64,000 bases of DNA from Chryseobacterium potabilaquae (GTDB lineage Bacteria; Bacteroidota; Bacteroidia; Flavobacteriales; Weeksellaceae). Location: positions 62,001 through 126,000 of the forward strand of contig NZ_CACVBR010000004.1 in the NCBI RefSeq assembly GCF_902728265.1, written 5' to 3'. Of the stretch, positions 62,232 to 64,000 are shown one piece after another. The notes under the pieces were generated by a model, which was not told the DNA's origin, did not search any database, and saw only the letters and a list, made by a program, of their open reading frames with translations. Position 1 is the first letter of the stretch. Each line of letters opens with the position of its first letter. The position numbers and the translations under genes were made by a program.

Positions 62232-62239
62232 TAATTTTG
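62232..62239 (+). promoter_or_regulatory. Possible -7 box of hemN
   Basis: TAATTTTG, 36 nt before ATG 62276; no -33 TTG at the right spacing. Confidence 0.4.
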
Positions 62240-62275
62240 TAAATCCAATCTGGATTTGGATTTTAATCTGTTTTT

Positions 62276-63634
62276 ATGAATTCTTTAGTTAATAAATATA
62301 ATATTCCGGGACCACGTTATACATCTTATCCTACAGTTCCTTATTGGGAGCAAGACGCATTTTCTTTACAAAAATGGAAAGAAAGTGTGGTGACATCTTT
62401 TCAAGAAACAAACTCAAAAGGGGGAATCTCGATTTATATTCATTTGCCTTTTTGTGAAGCTTTATGTACATTTTGTGCTTGTCATAAACGTATCACGAAA
62501 CAACATAATGTTGAAGTTCCTTATATAGAAAGTCTTATAAAGGAATGGCATCTTTATCTTGAGCTTTTTAATGAAAAGCCTAAATTAAAAGAGCTTCACC
62601 TAGGAGGAGGAACTCCTACTTTTTTTTCACCGGAAAATTTAAAAATCTTATTAGAAACTATTTATTCCACAGTAGACTTAGCTGAATCTCCTGAATTTTC
62701 ATTTGAAGGACATCCAAATAATACGACTAAAGAACATCTCCAGACTCTTTATGATTTAGGCTTTAGAAGGGTGAGTTTTGGGGTTCAGGATTATGATCCT
62801 AAAGTGCAAAAAGCTATTAATAGAATTCAACCTTTTGAAAATGTAAAAAAAGTAACAGAATGGGCTAGAGAAATTGGCTATATGGGAGTCAGTCATGATT
62901 TGGTTTTTGGTCTTCCACATCAAAATTGGGATGCAATGGAATTTACTATTAGAAAAACCCTTGAGCTCAAGCCCGATAGATTAGCTTTTTATTCTTATGC
63001 TCATGTGCCCTGGATAAAAGGAGTTGGGCAGCGAGGGTTCGATGAAAATGACCTGCCAAATGGAGACGAAAAACGACGGCTTTATGAAGAGGGTAAAAAG
63101 TTACTTCAGGAGTTAGGGTATATTGAGGTGGGAATGGATCACTTTTCCTTACCTCATGATGAGCTTTATCAGTCTTTAATACATAAGAAGTTGCATAGAA
63201 ACTTCATGGGATATACATCCAGTAAAACCCAGTTGATGATAGGATTGGGGATATCTGCAATTTCAGATTCTTGGTATGCTTTTGCTCAAAATGTGAAAAC
63301 TGTTGAGGAATATCAAAAAATGTTGGAAGAAGGTTGTATTCCTATGATGAAAGGCCATATACTCAATGAAGAAGACTTAATGATCAGAACGCATGTCCTA
63401 AATTTGATGTGTCAGCTCGAAACTACTTTTGATATTCAAAATTCTTTTCCGGAATTAGAAAATGCATTAGAAATGTTGAAAGAAATGGAGCGTGATGAAT
63501 TGGTGGAGATAAATGATTATCAAATAAAAATTACTGATAAAGGAAGGGCTTTTACAAGAAATGTGGCTATGGTTTTTGATCTTAGAATGATGAGAAATCA
63601 ACCGAATACCCGAATTTTTTCAATGACCATATAA
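62276..63634 (+). CDS. hemN: Oxygen-independent coproporphyrinogen III dehydrogenase (radical SAM)
   Basis: The 452-residue cytoplasmic enzyme decarboxylates coproporphyrinogen III to protoporphyrinogen IX for heme without oxygen. The 4Fe-4S cluster motif C-x3-C-x2-C is C60, C64, C67 in HLPFCEALCTFCAC. The N-terminal KYNIPGPRYTSYPTVPYW block is specific for true HemN, which distinguishes it from HemW-like proteins. GGGTPTF and the ELHLGG strand, and the FGLPHQNW region, are present. Length matches E. coli HemN (457). A strong terminator follows. Confidence 0.96.
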   Translation: MNSLVNKYNIPGPRYTSYPTVPYWEQDAFSLQKWKESVVTSFQETNSKGGISIYIHLPFCEALCTFCACHKRITKQHNVEVPYIESLIKEWHLYLELFNEKPKLKELHLGGGTPTFFSPENLKILLETIYSTVDLAESPEFSFEGHPNNTTKEHLQTLYDLGFRRVSFGVQDYDPKVQKAINRIQPFENVKKVTEWAREIGYMGVSHDLVFGLPHQNWDAMEFTIRKTLELKPDRLAFYSYAHVPWIKGVGQRGFDENDLPNGDEKRRLYEEGKKLLQELGYIEVGMDHFSLPHDELYQSLIHKKLHRNFMGYTSSKTQLMIGLGISAISDSWYAFAQNVKTVEEYQKMLEEGCIPMMKGHILNEEDLMIRTHVLNLMCQLETTFDIQNSFPELENALEMLKEMERDELVEINDYQIKITDKGRAFTRNVAMVFDLRMMRNQPNTRIFSMTI

Positions 63635-64000
63635 GTTATAAAGAAATTCAATATTATATTGCCTCTAAAAAGTTTTTAAATTTTTAGAGGTATTTTTTTT
63701 GAGATTCTCTAAATGGAGTTTAAAAGGAAGAAGTGTGATGCTTTTTATGAACAACTGATGTGTTTTGAGAATTAAAATAATTTATTTGTCTTTTTTCATG
63801 AAATTTTTTAATATAGTAATTTTTGCAATAAAAAGAGAAAGTGAAAATATTTTCTATTTTATAATGGTTTGAAAATTAGAATCTTGTTAAATAAGCGAAA
63901 TTTTCAGGAAGATTAAAAATGTAAATTTGATGATAATATGTGCTAAAAATTAATAAATATTCAATGAAAATAAGAATCTTGCTATCTCTGAAAGTAAATG
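63635..64000. other. Intergenic stretch at the right edge
   Basis: After the hemN terminator there is AT-rich sequence with no clear feature. Near the edge, ATG 63964 opens a frame (MKIRILLSLKVN...) that runs out of the window and may be the start of a secreted protein, but 12 codons are too few to say. Confidence 0.4.
63662..63700 (+). terminator. Terminator of hemN
   Basis: Stem CCTCTAAAAA (63662-63671) with TTTTTAGAGG (63681-63690), loop of 9, followed by T8 after TA. Confidence 0.9.

Noticed and set aside
62163..62234. A 23-codon open stretch (ending KFVRYI) before hemN, looking like the tail of a protein
   Set aside because: It has no start codon, a stop lies directly upstream and I recognise no family, so I do not call it a gene; a decayed remnant is possible.

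Overview
The window comes from the chromosome of an AT-rich Bacteroidota member, most likely Flavobacteriia of the Chryseobacterium/Weeksellaceae type. This is inferred from several things seen together: SusC/SusD/SusE proteins, a subtilase with a type IX secretion (T9SS) sorting tail, a two-component pair with a propeller plus Y_Y_Y sensor, lipoproteins with short lipoboxes, and repeated matches to the Bacteroidota promoter (TTTG or TTG, about 20 nt, TAnnTTTG). Almost all of it reads as ordinary core genome. I found no rRNA, tRNA, CRISPR array, intact insertion sequence or prophage.

Layout. 1-5.6 kb: the 3' end of dnaA, a low-molecular-weight tyrosine phosphatase, an RsmI-like methyltransferase, small membrane proteins, a frameshifted DUF2931-like gene, a DUF2891 gene whose signal peptide is out of frame, an Mpo1-like membrane protein and a SAM methyltransferase. 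5.6-7.7 kb: metG. 8.0-19.7 kb: an alpha-glucan (sus-like) locus in the order susC, susD, susE, GH97, GH13, SnoaL-like protein, MFS sugar transporter. A perfect 24-bp palindrome lies upstream of it. 19.9-24.3 kb: monomeric isocitrate dehydrogenase (opposite strand), thiol peroxidase, pirin and an FMN reductase. 24.4-30.9 kb: purine synthesis, purM-purN-purH-purD-guaA. 31-36.4 kb: a GNAT-nitrilase fusion, a UbiB-type kinase, a small secreted protein and a DEAD-box helicase. 36.6-40.2 kb: sensor kinase plus LuxR-type regulator. 40.4-44.7 kb: five genes on the minus strand (SGNH hydrolase, lipocalin-like lipoprotein, YqhD-type dehydrogenase, DUF3667 protein, an unknown). 44.8-47.4 kb: ppc. 47.5-50.0 kb: DUF4377 lipoprotein and secreted subtilase. 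50.1-53.1 kb: sugar-nucleotide genes (DegT aminotransferase, galE, TagD-like cytidylyltransferase). 53.2-59.3 kb, minus strand: TonB-dependent receptor, mltG, dapF, an Asn/Gly-rich repeat lipoprotein and pnuC. 59.5-63.6 kb: amino-acid permease, BNR-repeat protein and hemN.

How the genes work together. The sus-like locus is a complete import-and-cleave route for maltooligosaccharides: outer-membrane capture (SusCDE), periplasmic cleavage (GH13, GH97), then inner-membrane uptake of small sugars (MFS). It has no surface amylase of SusG type and no adjacent SusR-like regulator. The pur cluster carries out the GART, AIR-synthase, AICAR-transformylase/IMP-cyclohydrolase and GARS steps and then makes GMP.

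The less ordinary signals are mostly non-coding. Degenerate 7-8-nt repeats with inverted symmetry occupy the purM and purN leaders. A tiny promoter-ORF-terminator unit sits before purM. Four genes have a -7 box ending only 4-5 nt before the ATG, implying leaderless mRNAs. Other signals are an inverted-repeat (MITE-like) element after ppc, an inverted repeat upstream of the TonB receptor, and two neighbouring frameshifts at 2.1-3.2 kb. I did not find a convincing new multi-gene system.
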